Positions 41,706 through 50,610 of a stretch of DNA of 51,436 nt are shown in pieces. Made by a program: the position numbers and the translations under genes. The stretch spans positions 1 to 51,436 of the forward strand of contig NZ_JAGBLU010000025.1 in assembly GCF_017635265.1 (NCBI RefSeq), in the 5' to 3' direction. Every line of letters begins with the position of its first letter. Position 1 is the stretch's first letter. The DNA is from Butyrivibrio sp. GTDB taxonomy: Bacteria; Bacillota; Clostridia; Lachnospirales; Lachnospiraceae. The notes below the pieces were generated by a model. That model was given only the letters and a program-made list of their open reading frames with translations. It was not told the origin of the DNA and searched no databases.

Positions 41706-43247
41706 ATGTACGAAAGACTTCAGGAACTGATTTCAGACGGAGATTACAAAGAGGCACTCTTTGAATTTCAGGAGGAGTTCTTTCATATTGGCGAAAAAAA
41801 CGATCAGGAAGCAGCAAAACTTTGCCTTCTTGAAGCTTCTTTGTGGGAAGCTCTTGGGGATAGCTGCGCTGAATTTGACGCTATAGCAAGAGGAATCAGG
41901 TATGAGCCTGATAACTACGAGCTTTTTTACATGCTGGGAATTTATTATAGGGATATAAATGTAAACAAAGCATATCTTTGTGTGCAGCAGGCACTATTGT
42001 ATTGTAATGAGCCTGAGGATGCTGCAGTTATCAAAGATATGCTTTTTGAGCTTAAAAAGGATGCGGCATTTAGAGTAAAAAGCTTAAGCATCATGGTACT
42101 TTCCTATAATGATTCCAAGTTACTGGAAAAATGCATCGAGAGTATTGAAACAACATGTCCGATGGATGACACAGAGGTGGTGGTAGTGGATAATAGCTCC
42201 ACTGATGAAGAAACATGTGTGTTTCTCAGAGATAAAAAGGATACTGCTCAATATGTATTTAAACTTATTGAGAGCAGCGAAAATCTTGGATTTCCGCTTG
42301 GATGTAACCTTGGGGCAAAAAACTGTGATCCGGACAGAGATATTCTCTTTCTTAATAATGATGCTGTGTTGATGAAAAATTCCGTGTTCTTTTTGCGTAT
42401 GGGGCTATATGATGACAAAAATGTGGGGGCAGTGTCTGCTTTATCAAATAGCGCATCTCTTCAGGAAATCGAACCATCTGATTTTGAAAAATATGCCCGG
42501 TGTAAGCTGACGAATTTGTGGCATAAAAATATTCCTCTTGATGAAAGCTTTGAAATTTTTAAAAGGTATTCAAAAGATAACAGTATTCCGAAACGTAATT
42601 CTTATATAAGAAAGTTCAGGCTTACAGGCTTTGCTTTGATGGTTTCAAAAGAAGCTTTGGATACGGTGTCGGCTGACAGGGAAGTTTTTGACGGACTTTT
42701 TTCACCGGGGTATTTTGAGGATGATGATTTGGGAATCAGACTGGCAAGAGCGGGCTTTAGACAGTATGTCTGCGACAACAGTTTTATTTACCATCATGGC
42801 GGAGGAGGATTTGAGGGCCACAGCGATGCCATGGAAACGGGCCGTCAAAAGTTTATTGACAAGTGGGGATTTGATGTCTGGAAATACAGCCTTCAATGGG
42901 ATGAGGCATGTAGGGCTGTAGGAGATATATACAAAGAGAAAAAAGAACCTTTAAGAGTCATTGATTTTACCTGTGGCTTTGGAGCCACAGCATCTTATCT
43001 GAAGCATGTCTATCCCGATATTTACGTGGCAGGGGTTTGCAGGACTGCATTTGAAGCAAGCATTGCTCAAAATATTGCCGATGATGTTGCCTGGGGAGAT
43101 CTGAATTTGGCCAGACTTCCGTGGAAAGATCATTCTTTTGATGTGGCGCTCATAGACAGGAGAGATGTCTGTAAGGTGAGGGCTTCACAATTTATTAAAT
43201 CAAATGGTATCATTATAGATGAGGAATCTTTAGAAGGAGTAGAATGA
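41706..43247 (+). CDS. TPR-GT2 glycosyltransferase with C-terminal methyltransferase-like domain
   Basis: 513 residues in three parts. Residues 1-115: helical repeats like TPR. Residues 125-400: GT2 domain with LSIMVLSYNDSKLLEKCIES, EVVVVDNSSTDEE, ENLGFPLGCNLGAKN, LFLNNDAVL and the late FEDDDLGIRLARAG. Residues 418-510: LRVIDFTCGFGATASYLKHV, AWGDLNLARLPWKDHSFDVA, like a short SAM-binding fold without the later strands. It would add a sugar, perhaps the dideoxyhexose, to the glycan; the last domain may be a relic. Confidence 0.8.
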   Translation: MYERLQELISDGDYKEALFEFQEEFFHIGEKNDQEAAKLCLLEASLWEALGDSCAEFDAIARGIRYEPDNYELFYMLGIYYRDINVNKAYLCVQQALLYCNEPEDAAVIKDMLFELKKDAAFRVKSLSIMVLSYNDSKLLEKCIESIETTCPMDDTEVVVVDNSSTDEETCVFLRDKKDTAQYVFKLIESSENLGFPLGCNLGAKNCDPDRDILFLNNDAVLMKNSVFFLRMGLYDDKNVGAVSALSNSASLQEIEPSDFEKYARCKLTNLWHKNIPLDESFEIFKRYSKDNSIPKRNSYIRKFRLTGFALMVSKEALDTVSADREVFDGLFSPGYFEDDDLGIRLARAGFRQYVCDNSFIYHHGGGGFEGHSDAMETGRQKFIDKWGFDVWKYSLQWDEACRAVGDIYKEKKEPLRVIDFTCGFGATASYLKHVYPDIYVAGVCRTAFEASIAQNIADDVAWGDLNLARLPWKDHSFDVALIDRRDVCKVRASQFIKSNGIIIDEESLEGVE

Positions 43248-43253
43248 CGATAG

Positions 43254-43991
43254 ATGCGTTGTAATAATTGCAAGCAGATATTAAATGATAAGATTAGCGG
43301 GAAACTGAATTTTTGTCCTATATGCGGGAATAAACTGTTTGATGATGATAAGCAGTTTCTTATTCGTGTTTTTAGTGTGGGGCAAAGAGAGAACCTGCCC
43401 GGTAATATGCTGGTATTTGTTGATGAAAGAATTCTTTATGAAGCCAAACCGGGAAATGGAGTCCTTTTTAGCATAAATGGCGGATTTCATACATTTAAAT
43501 TCAGATGTGGCGTAAGGAGTAAAGTAATTCAGATTCTAATTGATTCTGATTTTGAAGTGAAGTCTTATTATAATACTCTGACCGGGCTTATTGAGACCGG
43601 TTTTGCTCCTGTTGAAGGAACTTCAAACGGTCACACTTCTCAGGAAATAGATGCTGAAGAACTATCGCAGCCGATTATGGTTTCTGAAACCGGCGAAAAA
43701 GGTTTCAGAATGCTTTTGGGAGAAGATGAACCGGACTATGACATAGTGGCAACAAGTGGACTTTTGGAGGGAAAACTTAAGATATATGGTGATAGGATTG
43801 AGTTTTCTCCTGACAATATGAACAAGCCTGACATTACAGATTATATTAATATCGTCTCAGTTAGGCGTAAAATGGGCGCTGTAGACGTTCAATGTGAGGG
43901 AAATGTTCATAAAATTTATAGTATTCCGAAAGATATCTACAATGAAGTTATGGTATATTTGACCAATCGGATAGATTCAATAAAGGGCTAG
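43254..43991 (+). CDS. Zinc-ribbon protein, unknown function
   Basis: 245 residues. The N-terminus is a four-Cys zinc ribbon (CNNCKQIL ... FCPICGNKLF). The middle is beta-rich (LPGNMLVFVDERILYEAKPG, NGGFHTFKFRCG) and there is a PH-like C-terminal beta domain (GLLEGKLKIYGDRIEFSPDN, YINIVSVRRKMGAVDVQCEG). No signal or membrane segment. It follows the glycosyltransferase by 6 bases and ends the operon before a strong terminator. Confidence 0.6.
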   Translation: MRCNNCKQILNDKISGKLNFCPICGNKLFDDDKQFLIRVFSVGQRENLPGNMLVFVDERILYEAKPGNGVLFSINGGFHTFKFRCGVRSKVIQILIDSDFEVKSYYNTLTGLIETGFAPVEGTSNGHTSQEIDAEELSQPIMVSETGEKGFRMLLGEDEPDYDIVATSGLLEGKLKIYGDRIEFSPDNMNKPDITDYINIVSVRRKMGAVDVQCEGNVHKIYSIPKDIYNEVMVYLTNRIDSIKG

Positions 43992-44041
43992 AAGGAAATC
44001 AGTTATAATCTCAAAACATAATTACACATATTTTATGATGA

Positions 44042-44070
44042 AAAACAGCACTTCGGTGCTGTTTGTTTTT
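44042..44070 (+). terminator. Terminator with UUCG tetraloop
   Basis: AAACAGCAC / GTGCTGTTT, 9-bp stem closed by TTCG, followed by GTTTTTT. Ends the first part of the glycan operon. Confidence 0.88.
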
Positions 44071-44361
44071 TCGTCAATTGTTCAAATAATTCCTGCGGTA
44101 AACGAAAGTGCGATAATGTTAGATTGACGTAAAAAAGTGATTATTGTAACAATGAATTGTGAAAAAAGTGTGAACACTTTCGCAAATTCTTGTTATCATA
44201 TGTATTTTCGTTAAAATGCCAAAAAACAGTCGTCAATCTTGATAAAAATTTATTAGAAAATTCCCTCAAAAAGTGAATGACGAAAAAACGTTAATGTGGT
44301 AGACTTTACTTTGCCAAAAGAATGAATATTCACAAGATGAAAAATAAATAGGAGGTATGAC
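44071..44361 (+). promoter_or_regulatory. Long A/T-rich control region before an HTH gene
   Basis: No gene is seen in these 290 bases. They hold the palindrome AAAGTGTGAACACTTT (44165-44180); a CGAAAGTG motif at 44103-44110, repeated inverted in the palindrome's right flank (44175-44182); and a 9-bp inverted pair AGATTGACG (44121-44129) / CGTCAATCT (44231-44239). A possible promoter is TTGTTA (44190-44195), 16 bases, TAAAAT (44212-44217). This fits autoregulation of the HTH gene at 44362 (inference). Confidence 0.4.
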
Positions 44362-44697
44362 ATGACAAAGGCAGAAATTTTAAAAAGAGAAATCTTACAG
44401 CAGTATAAGAGTGTCAGACAGTTCGCAATAGATATGTCTATTCCATATAGCACACTTGTTACAGCACTTGATAGGGGAATCGAAGGTATGGCTTACGGTA
44501 CAGTTATTAAAATGTGTGATCGTCTTAACTTGAATCCGGTTGATTTTTCAACACTTGAGCAGGGTACAGACCTTGGCAAGAAGATTGTTGAAAATCGTGT
44601 TATGCAGCAGTACGTTAAGCTTAACAAGGCTGGACGTAAGAAAATCCTTGATATGATGGGAGATTTTTCACAGCTTGACAAGTACCAGGCTGACTGA
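44362..44697 (+). CDS. Small HTH (XRE-like) regulator
   Basis: 111 residues; ATG 44362 has AGGAGG upstream. HTH at about 10-60: EILQQYKSVRQFAIDMSIPY, STLVTALDRGIEGMAYGTVI, MCDRLNLNPVDF. A C-terminal helix pair probably mediates dimerisation. It is flanked by terminators on both sides, so it is its own unit with a long control region, and may set expression of the surface genes around it. Confidence 0.78.
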   Translation: MTKAEILKREILQQYKSVRQFAIDMSIPYSTLVTALDRGIEGMAYGTVIKMCDRLNLNPVDFSTLEQGTDLGKKIVENRVMQQYVKLNKAGRKKILDMMGDFSQLDKYQAD

Positions 44698-44717
44698 TTA
44701 ATTTAATAACGATATTA

Positions 44718-44760
44718 AAAAGCTCGCAGATTTGATATAATTAAGTCTGCGAGTTTTTTT
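44718..44760 (+). terminator. Terminator after the HTH gene
   Basis: CTCGCAGATTT (44723-44733) / AAGTCTGCGAG (44743-44753, one G-U), followed by TTTTTTT. Confidence 0.85.
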
Positions 44761-44783
44761 ATTGTGTTTTTTTGGAGGTCTAT

Positions 44784-45986
44784 ATGAAATATGATTATCT
44801 GGTAGTCGGTGCGGGGCTTTTTGGAGCAGTATTCGCACATGAAATGGCAGTGAAAGGAAAAAATATTCTTGTAATAGACAGGCGTAACCACATTGCAGGC
44901 AATATATATACTGAGAGTAAAATGGGAATAAATGTGCATAAATATGGAGCGCACATTTTTCACACGTCTGATAAAGAAGTATGGGAGTATGTCAACAGAT
45001 TTGCCGAGTTTAACAACTATATCAACTGCCCTGTAGCATCATATAAGGATGAACTCTACAATCTTCCTTTTAATATGAATACGTTTAGTAAGATGTGGGG
45101 AATCAAGACTCCTGCAGAAGCTAAGGCTATTATAGAAAAACAGGCCGGTGAAGAAATTGAGCGAATGAACAGAGAAAAGGGAACTACAGAGTTTGTGGCT
45201 GACAATCTTGAGGAACAGGCTCTTTCACTGGCGGGAAGAGATATTTATGAGAAGCTTGTAAAGGGCTATACTGAGAAGCAGTGGGGAAGAGATTGCAAAG
45301 ATCTTCCGGCCTTTATTATTAAGAGGCTTCCTATGAGATATATCTATGACAACAATTACTTCAATGACAGATATCAGGGAATTCCGATAGGAGGCTACAC
45401 AGCTCTTGTCAGCAAACTTCTTTTGATCGGACAGGATGGGGAGTTGCCGTTTGTTTCAGGCAGTATTACGGTAAAGACAGATACGGACTATTACGATTTT
45501 GTCAAGATGAATGGAAATGTTCCTGCTAAACCTTTTGAGTCAGTAAATGGTGACAGTTTTGATAAAATTCTTTTCACAGGAATGATTGATGAGTTTTTTG
45601 GATATAAGCTCGGAACTCTTGAGTACAGATCACTTAGATTTGAAACTGAGGAACTTCCTGATGTTGACAACTATCAGGGAAATGCAGTTGTTAATTATAC
45701 AGAAAGAGATATTCCTTATACACGTATCATTGAACATAAGCATTTTGAATATGGTACAGGAAAGGGAACTATTGTAACAAGGGAGTATCCTGCCAATTGG
45801 AAGCACGGCGATGAGCCGTATTATCCAATGAATGATGAAAAGAATAATAAGCTCTTTTCACAATATACTGAAATGGCTTCTGAATATGACGATATCCTAT
45901 TTGGCGGCAGACTTGGTCAGTACAAATATTACAATATGGATCAAGTGGTCAGGGCAGCTCTCGACATGGTTTCGGAACAGGTGTAA
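44784..45986 (+). CDS. glf: UDP-galactopyranose mutase
   Basis: 400 residues from ATG 44784, 7 bases after GGAGG. FAD enzyme that converts UDP-galactopyranose to UDP-galactofuranose. Seen: YDYLVVGAGLFGAVFAHEM (FAD loop), HIAGNIYT, VHKYGAHIFHTSDKEVW, KGYTEKQWGRD and the C-terminal GGRLGQYKYYNMDQVV. It shows that the surface glycan contains galactofuranose. No partner galactofuranosyl transferase is recognisable by name in the window. Confidence 0.94.
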   Translation: MKYDYLVVGAGLFGAVFAHEMAVKGKNILVIDRRNHIAGNIYTESKMGINVHKYGAHIFHTSDKEVWEYVNRFAEFNNYINCPVASYKDELYNLPFNMNTFSKMWGIKTPAEAKAIIEKQAGEEIERMNREKGTTEFVADNLEEQALSLAGRDIYEKLVKGYTEKQWGRDCKDLPAFIIKRLPMRYIYDNNYFNDRYQGIPIGGYTALVSKLLLIGQDGELPFVSGSITVKTDTDYYDFVKMNGNVPAKPFESVNGDSFDKILFTGMIDEFFGYKLGTLEYRSLRFETEELPDVDNYQGNAVVNYTERDIPYTRIIEHKHFEYGTGKGTIVTREYPANWKHGDEPYYPMNDEKNNKLFSQYTEMASEYDDILFGGRLGQYKYYNMDQVVRAALDMVSEQV

Positions 45987-46033
45987 CTTAACAATAATTT
46001 ATATTTTTTTAATTTTTATTTTGAATATCTTTA

Positions 46034-46062
46034 TTGACTTATTTGCATTTTTAGGTGAATAT
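46034..46062 (+). promoter_or_regulatory. Promoter of the FliD-like gene
   Basis: TTGACT (46034-46039), 17 bases, GAATAT (46057-46062). The leader from there to ATG 46167 is about 100 bases. No sigma-28 type sequence was seen. Confidence 0.45.
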
Positions 46063-46069
46063 ATAAGTA

Positions 46070-46166
46070 ACTAAAGGTGGCTAGATGTGCCCTCGTGCGA
46101 TAGATGCCAAAGGAATGGCAGAGGAAAGGACTCGTACGTTATCACGGAAGAAAGGAGGGGCTACAT
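46070..46166 (+). promoter_or_regulatory. GGA-rich leader, candidate CsrA-binding region
   Basis: A hairpin TGCCA (46105-46109), loop AAGGAA, TGGCA (46116-46120) puts GGA in a hexaloop, the classic CsrA site. Further GGA triplets lie at 46123, 46128, 46146 and 46154, the last in the ribosome binding site AAGGAGGGG. CsrA binding to hairpin and ribosome binding site would block translation of the flagellar gene. Pattern seen; function inferred. Confidence 0.45.
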
Positions 46167-47471
46167 ATGGCAGGCGTTTCTTTGAATGGTGTTTATAACC
46201 ATTTCATACAGGATTATGTATCTAAAGATGTGACACAGGCTGATGCCCATCGTAAGGATGAGCTTCGGGATGTGTATAAGTCTATTGCGAAAATCAATAA
46301 AAAGTCCCCTCTTTACTTGCTGACGGATGATGATACCAGCCGCAATGATGCGATTGATATAAAAGAAAGGGCAAGACTACTTCAGGGTAATATTTTTGGA
46401 TTAAGTAATCAGGAAGATAAATCCTCGCTTAATCATACTTCTGCATATACAAGTGATGATGATAAGGTCAATGCAGCTTATATAGGTAAAACACCGGATG
46501 ATGATGTTGGCAGTGCAGGATTTGATATTGAGATTTCCCAGCTTGCAACGGGACAAATCAATACAGGGCGTTATGTATCCAAGGATTCATCATCGCTTCT
46601 TGCGCCGGATAACTATGCATTTGATGTAAAAATTGACAGACAGGAGTACGAATTCCAATTCAGTATTTATAGGTCGGACAAGAATATAGATGTTCTGCAG
46701 AAACTCGAAAAACTTGTAAACAGGGCGGGAATAGGTCTTAGAGCGGAAATCGTTGAGGATGGAACTGACAGGGCTGCACTTCAGATTTCAAGTACTCATA
46801 CAGGTATAAAGGCCGGAGAAAACAGCCAGTTTGAAATTTATGAATCCAGCGGGGAACTTTCAACCGGTTCGGTTGAAGCCTATGGTCTTGATAAGATTTC
46901 GTCACCGGCAACTAATGCGCACTTTACCTTGAACGGTGAAGATCGAATGGCTATATCCAATCACTTTACGGTTGGCGGCAAATTTGATATTCAGATAAAA
47001 GATATTACATCCTCTCCTATAAATGTCGGAGTAAAAAGGGATAACGAGGCGCTTGTAAAGCATATCGCGTCTTTGGTTGATAATTACAACAGCTTCGTAC
47101 TTGATGCTTCCGGCAAGCAGGATGAAAAGTTTAAGAGTGACAAACTAAAGAGCGAAGCAATCGCCATTGCAAGGCAGTACATGTCAGGTATTGAAGATAT
47201 GGGAATAAAACTTGAAGGCAATGGAACAATCTCAATAGATGATGAGATGTTGAGACAGGCAGTAGCCGGACTTCAGAATGATGAAATGCTTTCTCCCATA
47301 AAAAGCTTTACTGATGCGCTTATAAGCAAAGCAAAAGAAATAGCGGTTGATCCTATGAAATATGTTGACAGACCTGTAGTCAATTACAAGAATCCTGACA
47401 GCAAGGACAATACAGCATCTCCATATATTACAAGCGAATACTCGGGAATGATGTTTAATAATTATTGCTGA
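46167..47471 (+). CDS. FliD-like flagellar hook-associated/cap protein
   Basis: 434 residues from ATG 46167; the frame is open from 46104, but AAGGAGGGG is 6 bases before this ATG. A variant seen in Lachnospiraceae: no classical N-terminal SGIDT, but the central FDIEISQLATGQINTGRYVS, the YAFDVKIDRQEYEFQF repeats, KLEKLVNRAGIGLRAEIVED and DRAALQISSTHTGIKAGEN match FliD-type D2/D3 domains. The C-terminal helix (HIASLVDNYNSFVLDA) fits. It would cap the filament or junction. Alternative: another secreted filament protein. Confidence 0.55.
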   Translation: MAGVSLNGVYNHFIQDYVSKDVTQADAHRKDELRDVYKSIAKINKKSPLYLLTDDDTSRNDAIDIKERARLLQGNIFGLSNQEDKSSLNHTSAYTSDDDKVNAAYIGKTPDDDVGSAGFDIEISQLATGQINTGRYVSKDSSSLLAPDNYAFDVKIDRQEYEFQFSIYRSDKNIDVLQKLEKLVNRAGIGLRAEIVEDGTDRAALQISSTHTGIKAGENSQFEIYESSGELSTGSVEAYGLDKISSPATNAHFTLNGEDRMAISNHFTVGGKFDIQIKDITSSPINVGVKRDNEALVKHIASLVDNYNSFVLDASGKQDEKFKSDKLKSEAIAIARQYMSGIEDMGIKLEGNGTISIDDEMLRQAVAGLQNDEMLSPIKSFTDALISKAKEIAVDPMKYVDRPVVNYKNPDSKDNTASPYITSEYSGMMFNNYC

Positions 47472-47523
47472 GAATGCGCTTAAGTTACCTTTTCTGCAGG
47501 AAGGTGACTTGAAATAATATATA

Positions 47524-47558
47524 GAAGCGGCACGCGTTATATGTGTGCCGCTTCTTTG
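47524..47558 (+). terminator. Terminator after the FliD-like gene
   Basis: Perfect 10-bp stem GAAGCGGCAC (47524-47533) / GTGCCGCTTC (47545-47554), then TTT. Confidence 0.75.
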
Positions 47559-47574
47559 CGTGCAGGTATTATAT

Positions 47575-47603
47575 TTGTGGGAGACGGATGTATCGTGTAT
47601 AAT
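47575..47603 (+). promoter_or_regulatory. Promoter of the 634-residue membrane protein gene
   Basis: TTGTGG (47575-47580), 17 bases, TATAAT (47598-47603), with a TG just before the -10 (extended). The ATG lies 21 bases downstream. Confidence 0.65.
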
Positions 47604-47624
47604 GCATGAGTGAGGTAAAAATGC

Positions 47625-49529
47625 ATGATATTTGTGGTAACAATCACAGCAATGCTGCTTATTGGTATAGCTGCTGCTGAAAAATATAAGGTAAATATCG
47701 GAGATGGAATTGCGGTTTCCGGGGCGACGATTATTCTGTTGCTTTATGTTTTAGCGTTTTTTAGAGGAATGAAGCTTATAGGAGTGGTATCGATTGTGCT
47801 TGCCGGTGCAATTTTTTTGTTACCGCTTTTGAGACAAAAGAGCATCGGTGCATCGGGAGAAGCTGATACCCGGATAAAAAAATATACTAAATATTTGTTG
47901 AATCCGACATTTATTATGCTTGTAATCAGCGTAGCTGTTGTGAGTGTGTTGACTAGGGAAGAAATTTTTTCGTGGTGGGATGATATAAATTTTTGGTCAT
48001 CTGATGCCAAACAGCTCTATTTTCTTAATGGTTTCCCGGGAAAGTATGGCAATGTTTCTCCTGAGTTTGGCGATTATCCGCCTGTAACCTCGATTTTTAA
48101 ATGGCTCTTTTTGCAGATAAATGCTCAAAACTATAATGAGAGTTTGCAGTTTGCCGGTTATTTTGCGCTTAATATGGTATTCCTTATGCCGCTTGCGGGC
48201 ATGGCCCAAGAGTGGATAAATGATGGCTGTGGACTGAAAAGCTTGAAAAGATACCAGGCATCTGTGGTTTGTTTTGCAGCGATAGCTCTGTTGCCGGGAG
48301 TATTTAATGGAATCATTTATTACGGAACTCCTGCGGATATTACGACGGGAATTATCTATGGTGCGTTGCTTTTGGCAATAAGTCAGCAGAACGTTGAGAG
48401 TGAGTTCTTTTATTACCTGCGTATTGCGCTGTATTCGTCTGTCCTTTTTTTGACTAAGTCTGTGGGAATTGAGTGGGCGGTATTTGCTTTGTTTTTTTAC
48501 TTTATATATGGGAAAAAGAATCGGAAAATACTCATTCCGGTTTTTGTATCCGGAGGATTTTACGGAAGCTGGCTGCTTTTTTGTTTTATAAACAGGAGAG
48601 TGGCAAAGCTTACCGGAGCAGGGCTGAGAATGGCTACATCCGGAACATATACGGCACCTCAGAATACATTGGAAAAAGCGGGATATTTTATTGAGGGCTT
48701 TTTGACAATGCCTATGCATGCGGATTCCAATGTTACATTTGACATTTCAACAGGGGCAGCAGTACTTTTTCTGGCTGTATTTCTTTTATTGCTGAGAAAA
48801 AATAATGTTATTACAGCGGATAAAAGCAGGAGATTGTCTGTATTTCTTTTGATTTCAGGGGTGCTGTGCTATGGAATTATATTCCTTGCACATATTTCTA
48901 TATTTCAGACTGAAGATCAGTATCTTGATGCATATGCCATGGCGGTATCAATTGCCAGATATGCATGCCCTTTTGCGTTAGGCGGATTTTATCTTTTGAT
49001 GGGGATTTTTTATGACAATTGTGGAAAACTGTCATTCAAAACTAGAAAGAGACTTGGAACAGCATTTATTTTATTTATTCTTTTGACTGCCGATTATTCA
49101 GGTGCATATAAGCATTTGTGGGGCTATAGGAAAAATGTAGAGGAAATCGCAAATTACTGTTATGATATGGTTGGTGATGAGGGAAGAATTCTGGTGAATA
49201 CCGTCGTAAATGAGAAAGGCCTTTGGGGAAAACGAGTGCTTGTTATGAGAGACGGACATACATATACCTGGGTTCATGATGCTTATATCAGTAAAGAAGC
49301 ATCTCCCGTTGCCCTTGTTTATGATGGATACCTTGCTGAGCAGGAAACATCTGATGATATGGTGCAAAAGATACTTACAAGCCATGCCTCTTATATATAT
49401 GTGGAGGATGCGGATGGTGTGATAGCAGGTCTTTTTGGACCGCTGGTCAAGGATGGGGCTGAATTTAAAGCCTGCACAGTCTATAAGATAGAGATTACCG
49501 ATGGAGGAGTAGAGCTTACTTCAATATGA
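47625..49529 (+). CDS. Large polytopic membrane protein, GT-C-like
   Basis: 634 residues with about 12-13 membrane segments up to residue 490, then a soluble C-terminal part (about 505-634). The first large loop has DDINFWSSDAKQLYFLNG, with acidic residues where GT-C glycosyltransferases have their catalytic Asp. It probably uses a lipid-linked sugar, such as the one made by the GT2-GtrA protein encoded next. It overlaps that gene by 4 bases. Family assignment rests on topology and context. Confidence 0.6.
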   Translation: MIFVVTITAMLLIGIAAAEKYKVNIGDGIAVSGATIILLLYVLAFFRGMKLIGVVSIVLAGAIFLLPLLRQKSIGASGEADTRIKKYTKYLLNPTFIMLVISVAVVSVLTREEIFSWWDDINFWSSDAKQLYFLNGFPGKYGNVSPEFGDYPPVTSIFKWLFLQINAQNYNESLQFAGYFALNMVFLMPLAGMAQEWINDGCGLKSLKRYQASVVCFAAIALLPGVFNGIIYYGTPADITTGIIYGALLLAISQQNVESEFFYYLRIALYSSVLFLTKSVGIEWAVFALFFYFIYGKKNRKILIPVFVSGGFYGSWLLFCFINRRVAKLTGAGLRMATSGTYTAPQNTLEKAGYFIEGFLTMPMHADSNVTFDISTGAAVLFLAVFLLLLRKNNVITADKSRRLSVFLLISGVLCYGIIFLAHISIFQTEDQYLDAYAMAVSIARYACPFALGGFYLLMGIFYDNCGKLSFKTRKRLGTAFILFILLTADYSGAYKHLWGYRKNVEEIANYCYDMVGDEGRILVNTVVNEKGLWGKRVLVMRDGHTYTWVHDAYISKEASPVALVYDGYLAEQETSDDMVQKILTSHASYIYVEDADGVIAGLFGPLVKDGAEFKACTVYKIEITDGGVELTSI

Positions 49530-50572
49530 ATATACCAATAATAATTCCGGCTTATGAACCAGATGAAAAACTGGTAAAGCTTGTGGAAGAACTTAATAGA
49601 GCAGAACTTAAGCCAATCGTTGTTGTAAATGATGGCTCTGATAAAGATAAGTTCGGAGGAATTTTTTCTAAGGTCAGAGAAAACGGGGCAGTTGTGCTGG
49701 AACATGCTGTCAACATGGGAAAGGGCAGAGCTCTTAAGACGGCTTTTAACTATTGTCTGAACAGGTATGAGGATCTTAAAGGGGTTATTACCGCAGACTC
49801 TGATGGACAGCATACTTTGGAAGATATCAGGAAGTGTATTGATGTTCTTTTAAGGAATCCTGACACTCTTGTTCTTGGAGTGAGAAATTTTGATGAGAGC
49901 GGAATCCCTGCCAGATCTGTGTTTGGCAATAAGGTCACAAGAAGAATTATGAAGCTTCTTGTTGGAATAGCCATAACAGATACGCAAACCGGGCTTCGTG
50001 GAATCGGACCTGATTTTATGAGATATCTTTTGACTGAGGATGGAGAAAGATTCGAATTTGAAACTAATATGCTTATAGCAACAAAGGATCAGGGAATAAA
50101 AATAATAGAGGTTCCGATAAGAACTATTTATTTAGAAGAAAACAAATCAAGTCATTTTAATCCGATTGTGGACTCTGTAAGGATTTATGCAATTTTTCTT
50201 AAGTTTTTGTTTTCGTCATTATCGTCGAGCGTTGTTGATATGGTAATGTTCAGCATATTTTGTGCGGTATTCAGAAATGTTCCGCTGGCCATAGGCTATA
50301 TCATGGTGGCAACAATATTGGCAAGAGTTATTTCTGCAGTGTATAATTTCCTTATAAATTACAAAATTGTATTTAAGGGCAAGGGCGATACGGCTATGGC
50401 TGCGGTCAAATATTTTTTACTGGCAGTTTGCATAATGCTTCTAAGTGGTCTGTTTGTGACGGTAGGACATGGACTGTTTAGCGGCTTGCCGGAGATAGTT
50501 GTAAAGGTGCCGGTTGATTGCCTGCTGTTTTTACTTAGTTTTATAGTGCAAAGGGAAGTTGTCTATAAATAA
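49526..50572 (+). CDS. Polyprenyl-phosphate glycosyltransferase fused to GtrA membrane domain
   Basis: 348 residues. Residues 1-215: GT2 of the dolichyl-phosphate-mannose synthase type (IPIIIPAYEPDEKLVKLVEE, PIVVVNDGSD, NMGKGRALKTAFNYC, ADSDGQHTLEDI, DTQTGLRGI). Residues 225-348: four GtrA-like membrane helices. It charges undecaprenyl phosphate with a sugar, and the GtrA part may flip it. The upstream polytopic protein would then transfer the sugar outside the membrane. Confidence 0.87.
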   Translation: MNIPIIIPAYEPDEKLVKLVEELNRAELKPIVVVNDGSDKDKFGGIFSKVRENGAVVLEHAVNMGKGRALKTAFNYCLNRYEDLKGVITADSDGQHTLEDIRKCIDVLLRNPDTLVLGVRNFDESGIPARSVFGNKVTRRIMKLLVGIAITDTQTGLRGIGPDFMRYLLTEDGERFEFETNMLIATKDQGIKIIEVPIRTIYLEENKSSHFNPIVDSVRIYAIFLKFLFSSLSSSVVDMVMFSIFCAVFRNVPLAIGYIMVATILARVISAVYNFLINYKIVFKGKGDTAMAAVKYFLLAVCIMLLSGLFVTVGHGLFSGLPEIVVKVPVDCLLFLLSFIVQREVVYK

Positions 50573-50581
50573 AAAAAGTAA

Positions 50582-50610
50582 TTGACTAAGATTAGTTACT
50601 ATGATATATT
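50582..50610 (+). promoter_or_regulatory. Promoter of the rpmG-secE-nusG unit
   Basis: TTGACT (50582-50587), 17 bases, TATATT (50605-50610), about 97 bases before rpmG. Strong match to sigma-A consensus. Confidence 0.7.

Noticed and set aside
46070-46160. Cyclic di-GMP (GEMM) riboswitch before the FliD-like gene
   Set aside because: The conserved cores and tetraloop-receptor pattern are not present; the GGA-rich hairpin leader is the better description.
46104-46166. Longer start for the FliD-like gene at 46104
   Set aside because: No ribosome binding site there; the extra residues are coded by the GGA-rich leader, while AAGGAGGGG precedes ATG 46167.
47997-48719. 240-residue minus-strand frame
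   Set aside because: Lies wholly inside the polytopic membrane protein gene; its composition (many Arg/Gln/His/Lys) is that of an antisense shadow.
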